Assembly (NCBI GenBank): GCA_008360955.1
Contig: LUCM01000110.1
Location: forward strand, 1-64,000
DNA length: 64,000 nucleotides
Source of the DNA: Fasciolopsis buskii
Lineage: Eukaryota > Platyhelminthes > Trematoda > Plagiorchiida > Fasciolidae
Direction of reading: 5' to 3'
Position 1 is the stretch's first letter. Every line of letters begins with the position of its first letter. Under the pieces are notes generated by a model, which ran no database searches, was not told the DNA's origin, and saw nothing but the letters and a program-made list of their open reading frames with translations. Shown here piece after piece: positions 10,690 to 24,371 of the stretch. A program made the translations under genes and the position numbers.

Positions 10690-12900
10690 TAGGTAAGGTT
10701 TCAGTAAAAAAACCTTCCCTTGGGAATGACCATAAAATAGTCACGTGCAGCCTCCCTCTCATTGAAAAACCCTCGTCACCGTCTCCGCTTCCAACATGTC
10801 GACTTGATGGAACGAAATCCCTGACGCTTTGCGAACCTTTTACTGGTCCGGCTTATTTTTATCGCATAGACCGCAGAATGCGGCAGACAACCTTCGCGCA
10901 AATTTTCTTTTTGCCATCAATTGCCTACCCACTCCGATCACTCAACAAAAGCCCAGGAATCTTAGTAAGATTTGTCAGCTTCAGGTAAAACATTCGTTGA
11001 CAGAAAATCTTCAGTGAAACAAGAGGCTTCCAGCTCTTGATACGAGGCAACCGCTTGCCCCAAAAACGTCTTACCTCATCTGAAATAAGGTTCAGGAATA
11101 AAGAAATGTCATCTTTTGGGCCTCCTGACCCATTTCGAAAGACTTCCCACATTTTAAAGGCTCGTTCGCGGCCTAACTCGTCGGAAATTCCGAATTTCAT
11201 CATATGCAAAACCTAACGCATAGAGTTCCCTGTAAACATCGCGGAAGCATTCAATACACATTTGAATTTTGCTTTCAACAATGACAATCCGCCACCTTCT
11301 GAAATCCATACAATCCTACTTTCGGTTAGATCATCCTCCATTACAGTCGACTTCGCTCGCATCGTGATAGTGATGAAATGTTCCCAGCCAACCTATAGGT
11401 CGGGACCCGATGGTATTCCTCCAGTCCTATTTTGCAGCGTTGGTTCAAATCTTCATCTTCTCTTTCTAAATCCGTTCCCTCTCTTTGGGTCTCGCGCTAC
11501 TTTTCCATCACAATAGAAAATCGCCATTACTGTCCTACACCACAAAACGGTTTCATGCATGACCCTGAGAACCTTCGCTCCATTAAGCACACTCCAGTTC
11601 TATCCAGACTTATGGAAAAGTTGCCAAACAACGGTTGGTAAACTTCCTTACTAGTTACAATCTCATGAACCCTTCCCAACATGGCTTCCCGAGGGACTGA
11701 TCTTACCTCACCTTTCAGTCTGACTTCTTGAACCTATTTGCCTAGAGAGCTGTTTCACCCCGGTCGATGTCCATAATCGCGAAGGGCATGTCAAAAGCGT
11801 CCGATCGCAGTTCCCACTCCCGAATTATGGCCAGAATTAAGCTGTATGGGATAAGAAGTCAGCTCATATCATGGTTATTATCCCACCTTTCCGATCGCGT
11901 TCAGGTAGTCAGTGTTATCGGTTGCCTTTCAAAACTCACACTACTACCAGTGGAGTTACTCAGGGTAGCGTTCTCGGTCTCCTTCTATTGCCGCCATTTA
12001 GCAATGATATCTTTAAAGCTATTCATCATGGCACACCATTTCTGTTTTCCGATGACACTAAAATAGTCCTATCTTTGGGAAACGGATGACTTGACTCTAC
12101 CTTTGCACTTAGAAATGAAACTAAAAGCCTCTTCATAACCTGTGTTCCAAGGGGCTTATGAAGTACTCTGTTGACAAGATTTCTCTAACATAAGTTACTC
12201 GGGGCTTCCCCCCTATAAGTAACATGCATACTTCGGTTTCACACACGGTTACGGACTTAGGGCTCCGGTATTCCTCTTCGGTCAGCTATCATCAGCAAGT
12301 TCACCAACAAGTTGCCGTATCTCAAACGACTTCAACGGTGATCCAAAGGGCATTCCGCACACAAGATTGCAAGCTAATCACCTTCAGATCTCACACTAGG
12401 CCCTACCCCGAATATTGCCCGATTATCTTCACGCACATGGGTAAGGTTGACTGAATTGCAATGGAGCATGTGCAGCGGCGTTCACTGGAAACTGTTTGGT
12501 TCCTGATCTAGACTGAGCTTCAAGGGCAGTTGAGAACTCCTTGGTCTTGAACCACTATGGCCTCGTTGGTTCAAACTAAACCTCGCATTTCTCGCTAATC
12601 TTCGCCATAATAATGTCCACTCTGCCACAGACGTCATACATGACTCTGTTAGCTCCATTTATCCACGTTGCAGCAAATACTACTTGCTAAAACTAACACT
12701 GACTCGGTCAACGACCAAAGTGAAATTCTCCACAGTTGCTCACTTCACGCTGTGGAACAAACTCCGTAGCTTGCTGCCGTTATGCCCCAGTTTAACCCGT
12801 CCTAGGACTTAGCTGACAAAGCTAAAAGATGTCCCGATCTTGGTCATTACCACCGGACACAAGCTGAGAGCAATATTTGCAACCTGCTTCTAATTTATCA
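10690..12900 (+). mobile_element. CR1-type LINE remnant: end of endonuclease, RT and C-terminal region
   Basis: A second CR1-type copy, 5'-truncated within the endonuclease. It opens with KVSVKKPSLGNDHKIVTCSLPL, equivalent to the endonuclease end seen at 9090-9150, then FAINCLPTPITQQKPRNLSK and LQVKHSLTENLQ (linker). RT blocks follow in order: RSGPDGIPPVLFCSVG near 11400-11440 (AGPDGIPP motif), ENLRSIKHTPVLSRLMEKL (11560-11625), SRIMARIKLYGIRSQLISWLLSHLSDRVQVVSV (11815-11915), TTSGVTQGSVLGLLLLPPFSNDI (motif B, 11945-12010), GTPFLFSDDTKIVLSL (YADD equivalent FSDD, 12030-12078), then VTDLGLRYSSSVSYHQQVHQQV (12248-12315) and HTRPYPEYCPIIF. Motif A (VIFLDMSKAFD in relatives) is damaged at 11750. 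Several frameshifts make it non-functional. It is followed by the second copy of the 1 kb repeat. Confidence 0.8.
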
Positions 12901-12924
12901 TCTACACGGCCAAACTCAGGTCGG

Positions 12925-14060
12925 ATGTTGCCTGTATTTGTCTCCAATTCAATAATCACTATAAACCCTAAGCCGTCAAACGGGCCAGACTACCTCTCTA
13001 TTTTGTGTTTCAGATCCCGCACTCATGTTATACACGCCATTACCGATTCCATACGCAGGAGCAACCCCATATCTGCTGAATTTTCACTCCTGCTAGGACT
13101 CTGCTAACCAGATCTAGCGCTAGAGTACTGATCCTTTCAACCAAAAGTACGCCGCTGATCGCCTTGGATATCCTCACTTAGATTGGCCTTCACGATTGGG
13201 CAAAACACAGTTACTTCTGCTGCCGGGATGGCTTGCCTACCCCTTCAACTTCGCAATCCGTACTGCCGTCTAGGACCAAAAGCTCTAAAAACAAAAGTGA
13301 CACCGTAGAGGACATTCATGGTTAGTGTGTGTACGAAATGCTGTTGTTTCCTATGCTATTTTTTTTCTTTTTCATCACACCGTTCAGCCAAGTTTGCCGC
13401 TATCCGCATATGGATTCAATCAGTTGTCTTGGGGGATTCGTATTCTCTCTGTGCGAAATCTTTAATAAAATATCTTTTTTATATGGTCCGGCAGTTTTTT
13501 TCCGCATTTTTCAGCACTTTATCGGCTCTTTACTTTTGTTAAATGCGGCTAATCTACCCACCTTACTTGACGTCCCACTTGGTTTTGAATAATCTTTCTC
13601 CCAATTTCTCATCCCTGTTGCTCTCCATCTTTTCAGCTTAACGTTTCTGTACATTAAGTAACGTCCTCGAGGTCTGGGGACTGCAGCTACATTTCAACAT
13701 CCGCCTTTGAACTCCAGCAAAGTTTTGCGCAAGCGATAACCAATTTTAGTGCACCTAAACATGAAACGAATTTTAGTCCACTGCTTACGAACAGTCCCAG
13801 AAAACCTGTATAACATTTTCAAATGGCTTGTTCAGTCGTGATTCTTGGCAGACATACTTGTGCATTGCGTTCTACCCTGCACATCCTGGTCCAAGTTTCC
13901 AGTTTACTTCCTGAGTAATTTAAGTTTGCACACACCCCCATATCCCTCCTGATTTCTGTTATTCGCAATTCCACTGAACCACCCTTGTGCAGATTCGATC
14001 TTGCCTCGCGCGTGCTTCTGGGAGATTGAGAGATATGCATTGCCATTAGGATGATTATAC
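12925..14060 (+). repeat. Copy 2 of the diverged roughly 1 kb direct repeat
   Basis: Partner of 9720-10670 in the same orientation. It is longer because of several insertions, including a T-rich stretch near 13350-13400. It follows the RT-bearing CR1 remnant and runs up to the Penelope-like element. Open frames on both strands (for example 13329-13592 and 13819-14142) are not conserved between the copies, which argues against a protein. Confidence 0.65.
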
Positions 14061-14139
14061 TAGCTATTACTACAACCCTTAAACCACCCAGAAGAAATAG
14101 AAAACTGACCATAGGACGATAATCTATCTCCTCGATCAT

Positions 14140-15890
14140 CATTAACCGAACAGCATAACGCAGTCCAACCTGAGGGGCGCTTCAGCCAAACAGTACCTTT
14201 CCAATTTGGAGGATGCAGTCAAGTCAGGTTTCCCAGGCGACACAACAAGCGAACTAGAGCAAATTATAATCCTCAAAATGCTCCCTGCAGGACCATTCAT
14301 TCTCTGACATGGAAAACAAAGCGCTGCGTAATCTGAGGAAGGAAAACAACCCAGTCATCTTGTTTAGGGTGACAGTCATTCGTTGGCAAGATCAGCAGGA
14401 GCGAAAAAGAAAAAAACGACTATTAAGCGAATCGACTACCTACCATTTACTGAACACTGACTCAGCAGTAAAACTAAATTCGATCAATAAGACTAAAGAA
14501 GTTATAATAATTGCAAAAGGTCGCCAGACAGCAATGCTAGAGAATGAGGGCTGCAGCCTCAAATGACGTATACATATATGGACTGCCACGGGTTCGCAAA
14601 GAGAGCATTTCACTCAGATCGACCGTCTCCATTCCTGGAACTCCAACTCACAGGTTAGCTAAAGAACTGTGGAGGCCTCTGAAACCACTTATAAGTTGAT
14701 CAAACCACTTACCAGTTCTCGGAAAAGCTAAAAGGCGTCCCTTTGAAGAATGATGAAACTATGATCTCATATGATGCCACCGGGTTGTGTGTTTCACTTA
14801 ATTTGTATCCAGCAAAGAAAATAACCCGAGGAATCCTGCAAGAAAATTACACGGACAGATCACTTGAAACAGAAAAAAGTTATGAAACATCGAAAATTTG
14901 CAAACAAACGTGCTCTAAATTTAGTGCTGACGCGCATGAGCAAATAAAGGAACACCGATGGGCTAACCGCTATCGAGATTTCTCGACGCAACGGTAATGC
15001 AAGCTCTGAAAATCATTGCACTGACAAGCGTCCAGCCAAAATGACGGATCAGGTACATATATGAGGTCTTCGCTGCTAACAGGCACAAATATCGAAGACA
15101 CGTAGAAAATAATGGACGACGTATTCAAAGTCGTCATTTTACTCAAGGGATCAGTGAAAGACGGTGGGCTGGCATTTCTTGAAATTTTCCATACGGCAAA
15201 TTGGGACAACAGTCTACCGGAATTAGACTCACACGGATGGAACAGTAAAATTTCACAGCAATCGCCCGAACAATCACAAGCCGTCATATACCGGAACTTA
15301 ATTCAAAAGAGCCGAAACTAAAAAAAATCAAGAAGAAGCCTATATCTTTAAGATGTTCCAGAAAAACGGGTACCCAGACAACTACATAAAAAGAACCGTG
15401 CACATCGAACAAGGAATGTAGAGAAGCGTACAGTCAAACAGAATCAACATTCGTCCATGTGGTAAAAGTCCATCTGAATTAACCACAAGATTACTCCAAA
15501 TTCAGGGAAGCGAAGATGCTCATAAACTACCCACCTCCGGAAAACACTTACAGCAAAACCAAAATAGAACAAAAAACCGGGGCAAAAACTAACGTCGATC
15601 ACAAAGTCAATTGGATGAAATGCAATAAGTGCTACATCGTTTGGACAAGGAAAACAAGGATTGCTTGAACATGTGAGCATAAACTAGCCACCAGTATACT
15701 CGACCCACTGTCTCCCATATCTGTTCAAAAGACCAAGACGAGCACTACTGCAATCTGGATGACGTTCAGATAACTGCGAGGGACATGGTGAAATTTTTAG
15801 AAGCTCAGTATTCTTCAAATGACTCAATCGATAGACACATCGAGCTGGGTTACGTGCTCATTCGGATGAGAGGTAGAAAACTCGGCTAAC
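14140..15890 (+). mobile_element. Penelope-like element: RT plus GIY-YIG endonuclease remnant
   Basis: Decayed Penelope-superfamily retroelement, a class with telomerase-like RT and a C-terminal GIY-YIG nuclease. The N-terminal part is KALRNLRKENNPVILFR (14310-14365), then KKRLLSESTTYHLLNTDSAVKLNSIN. ELWRPLKPL lies near 14670. RT motif A appears as NDETMISYDATGLCVSLNL (14745-14800; relatives have YDVTALFTSI). KGTPMG is at 14946-14963, followed immediately by a stop. The catalytic RYVDD is changed to RYIYE (15051-15065). FLEIFHTANW and YPDNYIKRTVHIEQ continue the RT end. The nuclease region keeps CNKCYIVWTRKTR (15621-15660; relatives C..C.YIGET.R), LATSILDPLSPISVQ, then FLEAQYSSNDSIDRHIEL. Stops and frameshifts are frequent. 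No terminal repeats were found. Confidence 0.8.
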
Positions 15891-17905
15891 TGAGAAAACC
15901 AGAATTCAATCCATTGGAGCTCGAACGCACGATGATTTTGAGTATTTCGACTTACATAGATGCGCGTCCGAAGAGCAGAAAGGTCACAGAACCACCGCAA
16001 CGAGTCCCGGAAGTAGATCTCCTTGAATGATTTCTTTGAATTTTTGACTTGACTAGGACAGAAGGGTGTGGGTAATAAGGAGAGATAAGAGGAATAGAGC
16101 AATGTTAACAAAACAGATATGGAGAATGGCAAACAGTGGGCGAGTCGATATTTGTTGGCGTAATTAAGGGCACCAGAAATTCACGCCGAGGTAAGAAAGC
16201 CGGTATTACGTCCCAAACCACCAGATAATACATGAGGAATGGATACAGGGATGAAAAGAAGCAGCAGAAGGAGTAAACTGAACGGGCAAGCGGGCAAATA
16301 GGCATACATATATATGTTTACTAGGACAGAGACAGAGTAACAATAGAAAATGGCGAGATCTGGGCCAGTATTTCATTACAGAATATTCAGTGATGGTCGC
16401 ATCAAGCACCAGCAACAAAAGCCAGTCGGGCGAGGTAAAAGGCTGAGTGTACTTGACAAAAGCTTGTGGACGAAGCCTGTGTGGGCGAAGCGCAGATAGC
16501 ATGCGCTCGGGGGGTCAACGTCCGGTCAAAAAACGACCCGGAGAAGGAAATTCAGGTTCAGCTACGGTTTCAACTTCCACCAACATCCGTCACAACCGAG
16601 CAAGTGAACGGCATGAAATGAGGACACAGGCTTATCCCTGCCCAACCAATTCCTGTTGTCATTGCATATGCCAATCACCGACCACTTGTAGGATTCTCTC
16701 TTGATGAATTTCACCCGTCGAATTGTTTTTCTTCCCGTGGGGCATATTCAAAGGTCGTAGATGACGACTAACAGTGATTATCCACAGTAAGCAAGAAGGA
16801 AGGCAGGTCTCGGAGTTGAGTTTTGCAGAAACAGCGTGGTGCACAGAGGTGTGTTTGCTTTTTTAATATGCTTGTGTAAGAGCAAGTGCCTGGATGCGAC
16901 ATAAAGGAGTATTCCAGTTTGTGGCTGGAATCGATTGTCATCCACAGACTTACAAATCGAACTTCAAGTGCTCAAAAGATGCCTACATCCGACATCCTCG
17001 TGGTTGCTGAGATCGAGAAAGCCCTGATATGCAGGATCAGGACAGAGTTCTTCCTGGGCTCCTGACGCCAATTGCGTAGACGCTCAACTTGTTTGATTTG
17101 CAGTTTTTTAGCACGAATAGCAATTTTTTGTAGGAACTGTGAGAAGCTAAGGGAAGTACAGACCGACATATCGAAAGACCAAATTCGAGCTGAACTGAGG
17201 AGTGACTAGAAAATACCGCGGATCTTTGACTTCTGTAGGTTCGCGTAGTCCTCAATGCCGAAGCAAATTCAGTCTTAGGGACAATAAAAAGCAGTGTTCC
17301 AAGTGACTTTTGGCGGTATCACGTACCGGATGAATTTGTTTTGCCAGCAAGGTAAGTGTGCTTTCAAACAACCTTTTCTACATTATTTCATTGCCGGAAT
17401 TTAAATTTTTAATCGTGAATACCGTAGACTCGGCGCGAAAAGGTATACCAGTTGCGAATCTGAAAAGAATAGCGGAAGAACAGTGGTGAGAAAATAGCTC
17501 CACAACACAACAAAATATCACGGGCGAGAACTAGAAGCCAAATTAAAACAAAAAATGGATTAACTGACTTTTGCGCTTTTACTAGGAAGCGCCATGAAAG
17601 GGAATGGGGACGAGGGGGAGAACGATGAATACTAGGACGACAGAGCGGCCGCATCCGAAATTGTACACCGCGACTAGTAATAGGGGCCAGATATTGCGAT
17701 TTTATTTTTCTTTTGTCTCCTATATCATGGAATCCGTGTACTTGTGTTAATTTCATAGAACAAGCATTTTGCGATAAGCATGACATGGTAGAAAATGGAA
17801 TATATCATCTATCTCAATTCGGTAACATTCAGATAAACTCGCGAGTCTAAAATAGATGGTAAAAAACAGGATAGATTTCGCGAAATGCAAGGAAGGAACG
17901 ACGAT
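15891..17905. other. No recognisable gene; possible Penelope 3' flank
   Basis: Short chance-length frames only. The purine-rich 16060-16330 stretch directly after the Penelope-like ORF may be its 3' untranslated part, but nothing in it is diagnostic. Confidence 0.3.
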
Positions 17906-17911
17906 AATCGA

Positions 17912-17975
17912 CAATGGTCAGGTGGATAAGGTCGTGTCGTTTGAACGCAAAGGTCGAGCGCTCGAACCCTCTCAT
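17912..17975 (+). repeat. Weak tRNA-like stretch, candidate SINE head
   Basis: An A-box-like TGGTCAGGTGGATAAGG (from about 17914) is followed about 40 bases later by a B-box-like GCTCGAACCC. The spacing suits a tRNA-derived pol III promoter. The stems do not pair convincingly and the downstream sequence differs from the SINE family at 31, 37, 47 and 50 kb. It could be another SINE family or coincidence. Confidence 0.3.
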
Positions 17976-20900
17976 TGTCGGTCAACTTCGTCAAGCGGCA
18001 GTCCTCTGTTGGTCATAGTTGCCTGCCTGAATACGACGCACACTGTTATTTTATTAATAAAGAAAGTAAGAGATAAAAAGATGGCGCGATTGATACTATT
18101 CGGGCTTACCTAATAGGATGGTCGTATGCCACTGAAAGATCTGCAGACATTACTACCAGAATTGCTAGTGTGCCTTCGCGTTATTAACAGTGCAGGGCAG
18201 GCTTCATAGCTTGTGTTCCGTACCTGAGCGGGATGCCGTAGATATGACCCGATTTCGTAGGGCACGAGATCTAATTTGTTACCTGACTGTCTAGTTCCGA
18301 TTAGGATGATTGACTGAGGGGTGGAAGGTGATCGGTTCGAGTGCGTAATACCAGTTTACACAGCTTGGTTAGAATTTTGAGGGTTTTAGGTTTAGAACCA
18401 GCGATCGCCTAGCACTTACAAAGGCAAGGTAATGACCCAGCTAGTGCTGGCTTTGTTGTTAACGCATAAAATCCCTTAGTAAGCGCTGCTGTCAAATCTA
18501 GGCAGTCCTTCAATGCTTCATCTAAATGTTCGTCTCGCTCTATGGCAAAAAAGCTTGGGAACTTTATACGGTAATCGGCGTTGAGTAGATAGAGTTAGAT
18601 TTTCCCTTCTCTGGTCCCCGAGTTCCTCCCACGGAAACATTTTAACTATTATCAGCGAGAAGGCTACTGGCCGCACCTATTGATAGGTCTACTTGTGAGC
18701 ACTGGATTCGGAACGCGAGTGCATGAATTCATTTTTCGCAAACTTTACGGAAAGTCCACACGGACTGATTGTTACTGAGATTTTTCTCGGTAGATAAGGT
18801 CTAGTGCTCTGTCGTCTGTTAATTGGCCGAAAATTAGCATGTTAGAAATGGGGGATTCATCAGCATGATCCCGTTTATTTAAACACATTATGTAATGCCT
18901 GAAACTTAAAATCACTACCCAACGAATCAGTAGCCTTTGTATCTGGGACCTGCATGCCCGATGGGTGGGAAGACTAGCATACTTGTGGCCTGCTACCTTC
19001 CTACAGGTGGACTATGCAACGTTCCTCGTACATATGAAGAGTAACTAGAAAGAAATAAGGTTCCATTATCCCATCCACTGTGCCGCCAAACACCCCGGAA
19101 ACGCACTCGCCAATCAAAGCGACAAACGCTAAGTGCGTAAAATAGATAACACTAGTTTCCCCTATTTAGAAGATTTAAGGGTTCACACACTTCGCATACG
19201 ATTCTCGATTACTGCGACCTATTTTCCGAAATGCTCGACAGAATTCCAGTGTACTGAGTCACGTGACTCAACAAACAATACGTGTGATTTGACGAGATCA
19301 GCTGACTGTTACGCATAGTTGTGCACAGGAATTAACGGTGCATTTTACAACCACGTTTCGATTAAAACGGTAATGCGGCAGAGCTGTGTACACACGGAAT
19401 GTTAGAAATACATGCACCCCTCCATCACCGTAGGACGAAATTGTAGCAAGCAAGTTTAGCCTAGTTTTGGGCGATACAAAATTAAACATGGTAATCGGGG
19501 CGGTACAATTAAGAATGCAGGTGTAAAACTTAGGGTAAAACCTCTTCACGAAATATGTGAGCATAGTAAGTGAAAATATACTCCCTTTTTGACCGCTGCG
19601 TTTTATTTGGTTGAGGTAAATCAGCCAACCAGTGGATGACGGCTCATGGAAACAGTTAACAACATGTCCATCCTCAATTCTGGATACCACCTACAAGGCG
19701 ACCTTTAGACCAAATACTCCGAAAATTCGAAAACATGGTCACAGTGACTACTTTATCGTATTAGTCTTGGTGACTATATCAATGGAGAGAACTGCAAAAA
19801 GAGTTGTGTTTGGTGGAACAGGCAATAGGAGTTTCTAGTGAGAACAGATGAATCTAGCAAACTTGCAGGATTTAAACGACCCCAAACCAATTAGGGTTAA
19901 TTATTGCCTATACAGTACCGTTTCAGGAAAAGTAGACAGACTGGCTATCCAACATACAGGACAATAAGCAAGTCGACTAATGAACGTGTAATAAATTATG
20001 ATATACGTATCTGTATACGAACGAATTATAACAGAATGAACCACATGAAAACCACTGTGGAGTGAAGGTGTCCTGGGGGACGAACTTTTCACCGGGGGTT
20101 TTCATGCGTCCCTCACTTTCAGAAGGCCGTGTAAAAAAGTGATGAACCTACGAAGATCTTCTGCCTCCATTGTAAAATTCACGAAACTGCATTACCGTCA
20201 GATATATTAAACGAAGGTTTGATGACTGCACTGAGGTTATTGACATACTATAGGCGTAGACATAGTAGCAAGAGGTGAATACAATTGGTTAGTGCTTAGG
20301 ACTCGAGAGAATGGGGGGAAAATCTCGGCAACTTCAATATTCATACATTTTTCTGGATAAACAATACCCGTAAAATGCCACTCAACAGAAGCTGAGGATT
20401 CAGTCAACTCGTAAGATTGAAATAATCGCCTTCACAGGATCAATCGGGAGATCGGTCTCAATATCGTAACGACGGATGAAGATTAGATGGTAGACGAGTT
20501 ACGACTTGTGGAATAAGTGCCGGTGTCGATAAACTTATTGGTCACCAGGAATGGAAAGGAACGAATGATAAGAACAATGGATTATGGCTTGAAAGTATCA
20601 GTGCTGTAAGAAATGGAGAACAGGGTTTGCATAGGACTTAGCTTTAAAAAAGAAGAAAAAACGGTTTTGGGGTGCACATGAAAAAGTGGGGATGTATTTT
20701 GTCCGGGGACTCGAGGATTTTAATTTCAGATAAAACAAAGACAAAAAGGAAAACAATTTAAGAAAAAAATGATTAACGGATTCAGTGCCATGGTTACATT
20801 GAAGACACTTAGGTCGGGCAGTTTTGCCTCCTCTAGGGAGGTTCGTGGTGCCTCTCATTTGCGAGATTCACTTTAACTCATTTGGTTGCCTTGATCGCAG

Positions 20901-23900
20901 TGCTGCAGCCACCGGGGTGAGATAGTCTTCAGGGCTTTGAAATTCGCAGATAGAAATACACAAATAAAGTATGAGTACATGTGACGCTGATACTACTCAC
21001 CTGTCCGTGTAATAATGGCACATATCCGAGATGATTTACCGAAACTTTCTAATGAGATAAAATTATTGCTGTATCTTAGATTTGAGAAGTTATCCGCAAG
21101 GTTTTCCTCGTTATCGGGAAATCAATTGGCAATATCGCGAACAGTAACAACCGAATAGTGATTAGGTGATGCGGGAACATTCAGTCACCCTACGCCAACT
21201 AGATAGGGTGTGAATTAATTGACCTAATTTAGGTCTGTAAAAACAAATTCTAGAATTAGCTTATACTAATCCCGTTCAGAACGGTAATACTCTCAGTGGC
21301 AATGCCCGACATTTACTTACCGCACAACAAATGTGCAAACTTTTGTAGTGAAATTAATGATTTATTACCACATCCCACTTTTGATGGTGAATGCGTAAAT
21401 CTAAAAAAAAATATGGAAATATTTTGTAAACCGATTGGCAGCGTGATAATATTGCTTCTGAGTTTGTGTTTGCCCTCCCGAGCTGAACGTGAAGTTGACG
21501 AAGAATGAATGTTGCCGCGTGTCCGCTCACGCACAACCAGGCCAGTTGGGCCTTGAACTAATCAGGCAACCTGTTTATGGCCTGTCGAATTTCCATGCGA
21601 AGTCGATGGGGGGTGGAGATTGAGTGCCGATGTCGACCTGATGATTGTCACGGGTTACGTGTTATAATTTGTTACAAGCACTCGTTTGCAATGCTGGTTC
21701 CGAACTGGATAGACAAATGTATTGTATTATATCACCAAAACAAAAGGATCATGTGATCGCCAGTTTCGGGACTGATGACCCCTGATGTGGGTAAAACGTT
21801 AGTGAATTTACGGTTTAATCAACCGTTGGTGTACAGAACGGTGTGCAACTCACAATGCAAAACAAAAACAAAAAACCGCGCTTGCGTTTCGTGTGAATGT
21901 CGATGAATGAAAACAGTGAGTGGGCATAGAAGTATGTGAAACTCAACGTCAGGCTTCCCCTATTGCATATTTGGGAGTGAGAAAAATGGCGTTTATCTGC
22001 GTGATGAAAAGTATGCAGATGTTGGCATTCCAGTTGAGATCAAAGCAGAATTTTCGTCAAATCTGTCAGTATGAAAAGCTAGCCGTTTTCAGACGTAAAA
22101 AGATCCGAGCTCTGGGTTTGAGTGAATGCCAGTAAGTCAGCTTGTTTCCATCTGTCCAGTGAACATTTTCATCACTGCATTGGTTCTCAACGAGCCCGGT
22201 CATTTGCGAGAGAAACCATGATGGCGGAGTTTGTTTGTACTTTATCTTTCCGTACCCTTCCACATCCTTGATTTTTTCACTATCTCAACTCGTTCTCCTC
22301 AGGCCACGTTTATCGTCCCGGAGACAAAACAACAGGGAACAACTTTTCATTTTTCCATTCAATATGAAGACGGATACCGGTTAGCGAGCTCGCAGTTGTT
22401 TTTAACCCTGCTAGTTTGCTTTGACTGCTGATGCCAGAATGAATTTTTTGAACGGAGACTCCTCTTCAGGAGAAGTAATCATACTAATAGTCATTATGTT
22501 TGCGGCTAACCGTAGGCTGGAAAAATTGTGCGCCGAAAATGACTGAATGCCCAATTACGCTCGGATACACAGAGTAACAGAATTGCAAGAGGTTCTAGAA
22601 CACAAGACTAAGTTATTTTGAGAGCCTTGCGGCAGGAATTAATCAAGCGAGAATGGGACCAAATCAGATTACCAGTTTTTCATTACATTGCTGAAATTGG
22701 CATTCGTTTTGATCCGTAAAATGCAAGATCTGATGGTCATTGTGGGGTAAAGTTCTCAGTGAATGGGATTTTCTAACTCATTTTATTCATGAACTGGACA
22801 AATTGCATATGCGTAACGGGAAAACAATATTCGCACGAATTCTAGAAGGACCATCACCAGCCGGAATGGAAAAGTTCTGTTTTGTGGGACCTGCTAAATC
22901 TGTTTCGAAGACAAACCGTTCATTGTATTTTTCTACTCTTACAATACACATGTTCCGTCAAGGAGGACTTTCTTGATCGATAATGAGTTGGTTCACGATG
23001 CAAGTGATCGGATTCGGATCCGGCCAACCATTGGGTTCCAATTTTTGTTTTATGAACTCGTAGTGGTTTTCTTGTCTTTTCTATCCTTTATCATTTCACT
23101 CCTATTGTTAATGAAACAGTAATGAACGACAGTACTTAACGAAACAGACGTTTCTGGCAAACTGGCAAGCTGGAATGCATGTGAAAGTAGTCCGCATGGA
23201 GGCCGCAGTCTGGTGGGACATATCGTGTTCAGAATGCGGGATGTGGACGAACGTTGAAAATTATTACAAGTGGCTTCTTCACTAGTTTTAAACTGGAGCA
23301 ATTAAATAGGACGACGAAAACTGTGCTGGTGGGGATTGCACTGTTAACCCGTGCATTCTTTTGGATAGTCTGATTCAGAAAGTCAGTTTTTTTTGAACTA
23401 CCAAGCTAAAGAAAAATGTGACCAACTTTCCTGTTCACGTTGCACTAAAGTGCCAGTATTGAAGTAACACGAAAAAGGGACCCAATTTAATTGCGAATGA
23501 TATAATGTTAATAACACAGCGTTCTTGGTAGATGTAATGCGCCAACGTTTCGTTTTTCAAGAATGAATAAGAATGGCCAGTGTGGATGTCTTATCTTATC
23601 CCACTTGTTTGATCCACTGGGGTGCATAGTCTACTCCTTGAACCCTGAAAAAGTGGATGCGGGTTTCAAAAGAGTTTGGGATAAAGTTATGCTTTGAGAT
23701 TCGTAACACACACTTTATTTTCTTTATTTTTTGCTGGTTTTGTAGCTCGCAGACACATAAGCTCTCTAGCAAGGAGCATACTGGCGACATACTCAGACAG
23801 CCGCGAATACTCGGACCTGTTTCGACAGTTGCCATGGTCGGAATGAAAAAAGCAGAGTCAGAAATGTATGGTGAAATACTACAGAATGTGGTCAATCTTA

Positions 23901-24371
23901 ACCCAAAATACAAACAGGGCTTTTGAGTAATTAGGCTCTTATTGTCCCAAATTACTTACTGAACGAGACATTCCCTTTTTAATGAAAAAAAGTGATTGTT
24001 TTGGTCCTAGTGCTTGTTGGATGAGGATCGGACCAGCAGACACAAGTGTACCGACCGGCGCGTGAGTTGAACAAACACGCACGCAGAAGCTTCTCTCGTC
24101 GATGATCTACTATGGTCCGTTACCTTCGCTTCAGGTGACCTTGAGCTTGATTGGCTCGTCCCATAATTCGGACTAATCTCACTCTAGCTGCGCTCTATTC
24201 TGCTCATTGTTAGTCGTCTGACGGGCGATTGGAGGCACGCGAGCTGCCTCTCGCTTTTCATACGTGCAGCCTTAGTCTTCAGCTGTGAGGATGTTGCCAG
24301 ATCACGTTACGAGTACGAAGAAATAACCACACGCTCCAAAAGCTTAAACCCCGACCACACATAATGACGGA
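17976..24371. other. No recognisable gene or element
   Basis: Low-complexity-free unique-looking sequence with only chance-length open frames. A short inverted repeat (CATGAAAACC at 20044-20053 against GGTTTTCATG at 20097-20106) and a 16-base palindrome at 19255-19270 are present, but neither is beyond chance. Confidence 0.4.

Noticed and set aside
18290..18360. tRNA-like stretch with a B-box-like GGTTCGAGTGC
   Set aside because: No matching A box at the right distance and no second copy.
19255..19270. 16-base perfect palindrome TGAGTCACGTGACTCA containing an E-box and two AP-1-like halves
   Set aside because: About one palindrome of this length is expected by chance in 64 kb, and no gene lies nearby to be regulated.
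21760..21806. A second hammerhead-like arrangement: CTGATGA (21772-21778), CCC/GGG stem II, then TAAAACGTT
   Set aside because: The GAAA block is altered, an extra T precedes it, and the flanking strands do not pair as stem I. No second copy in the window supports it.
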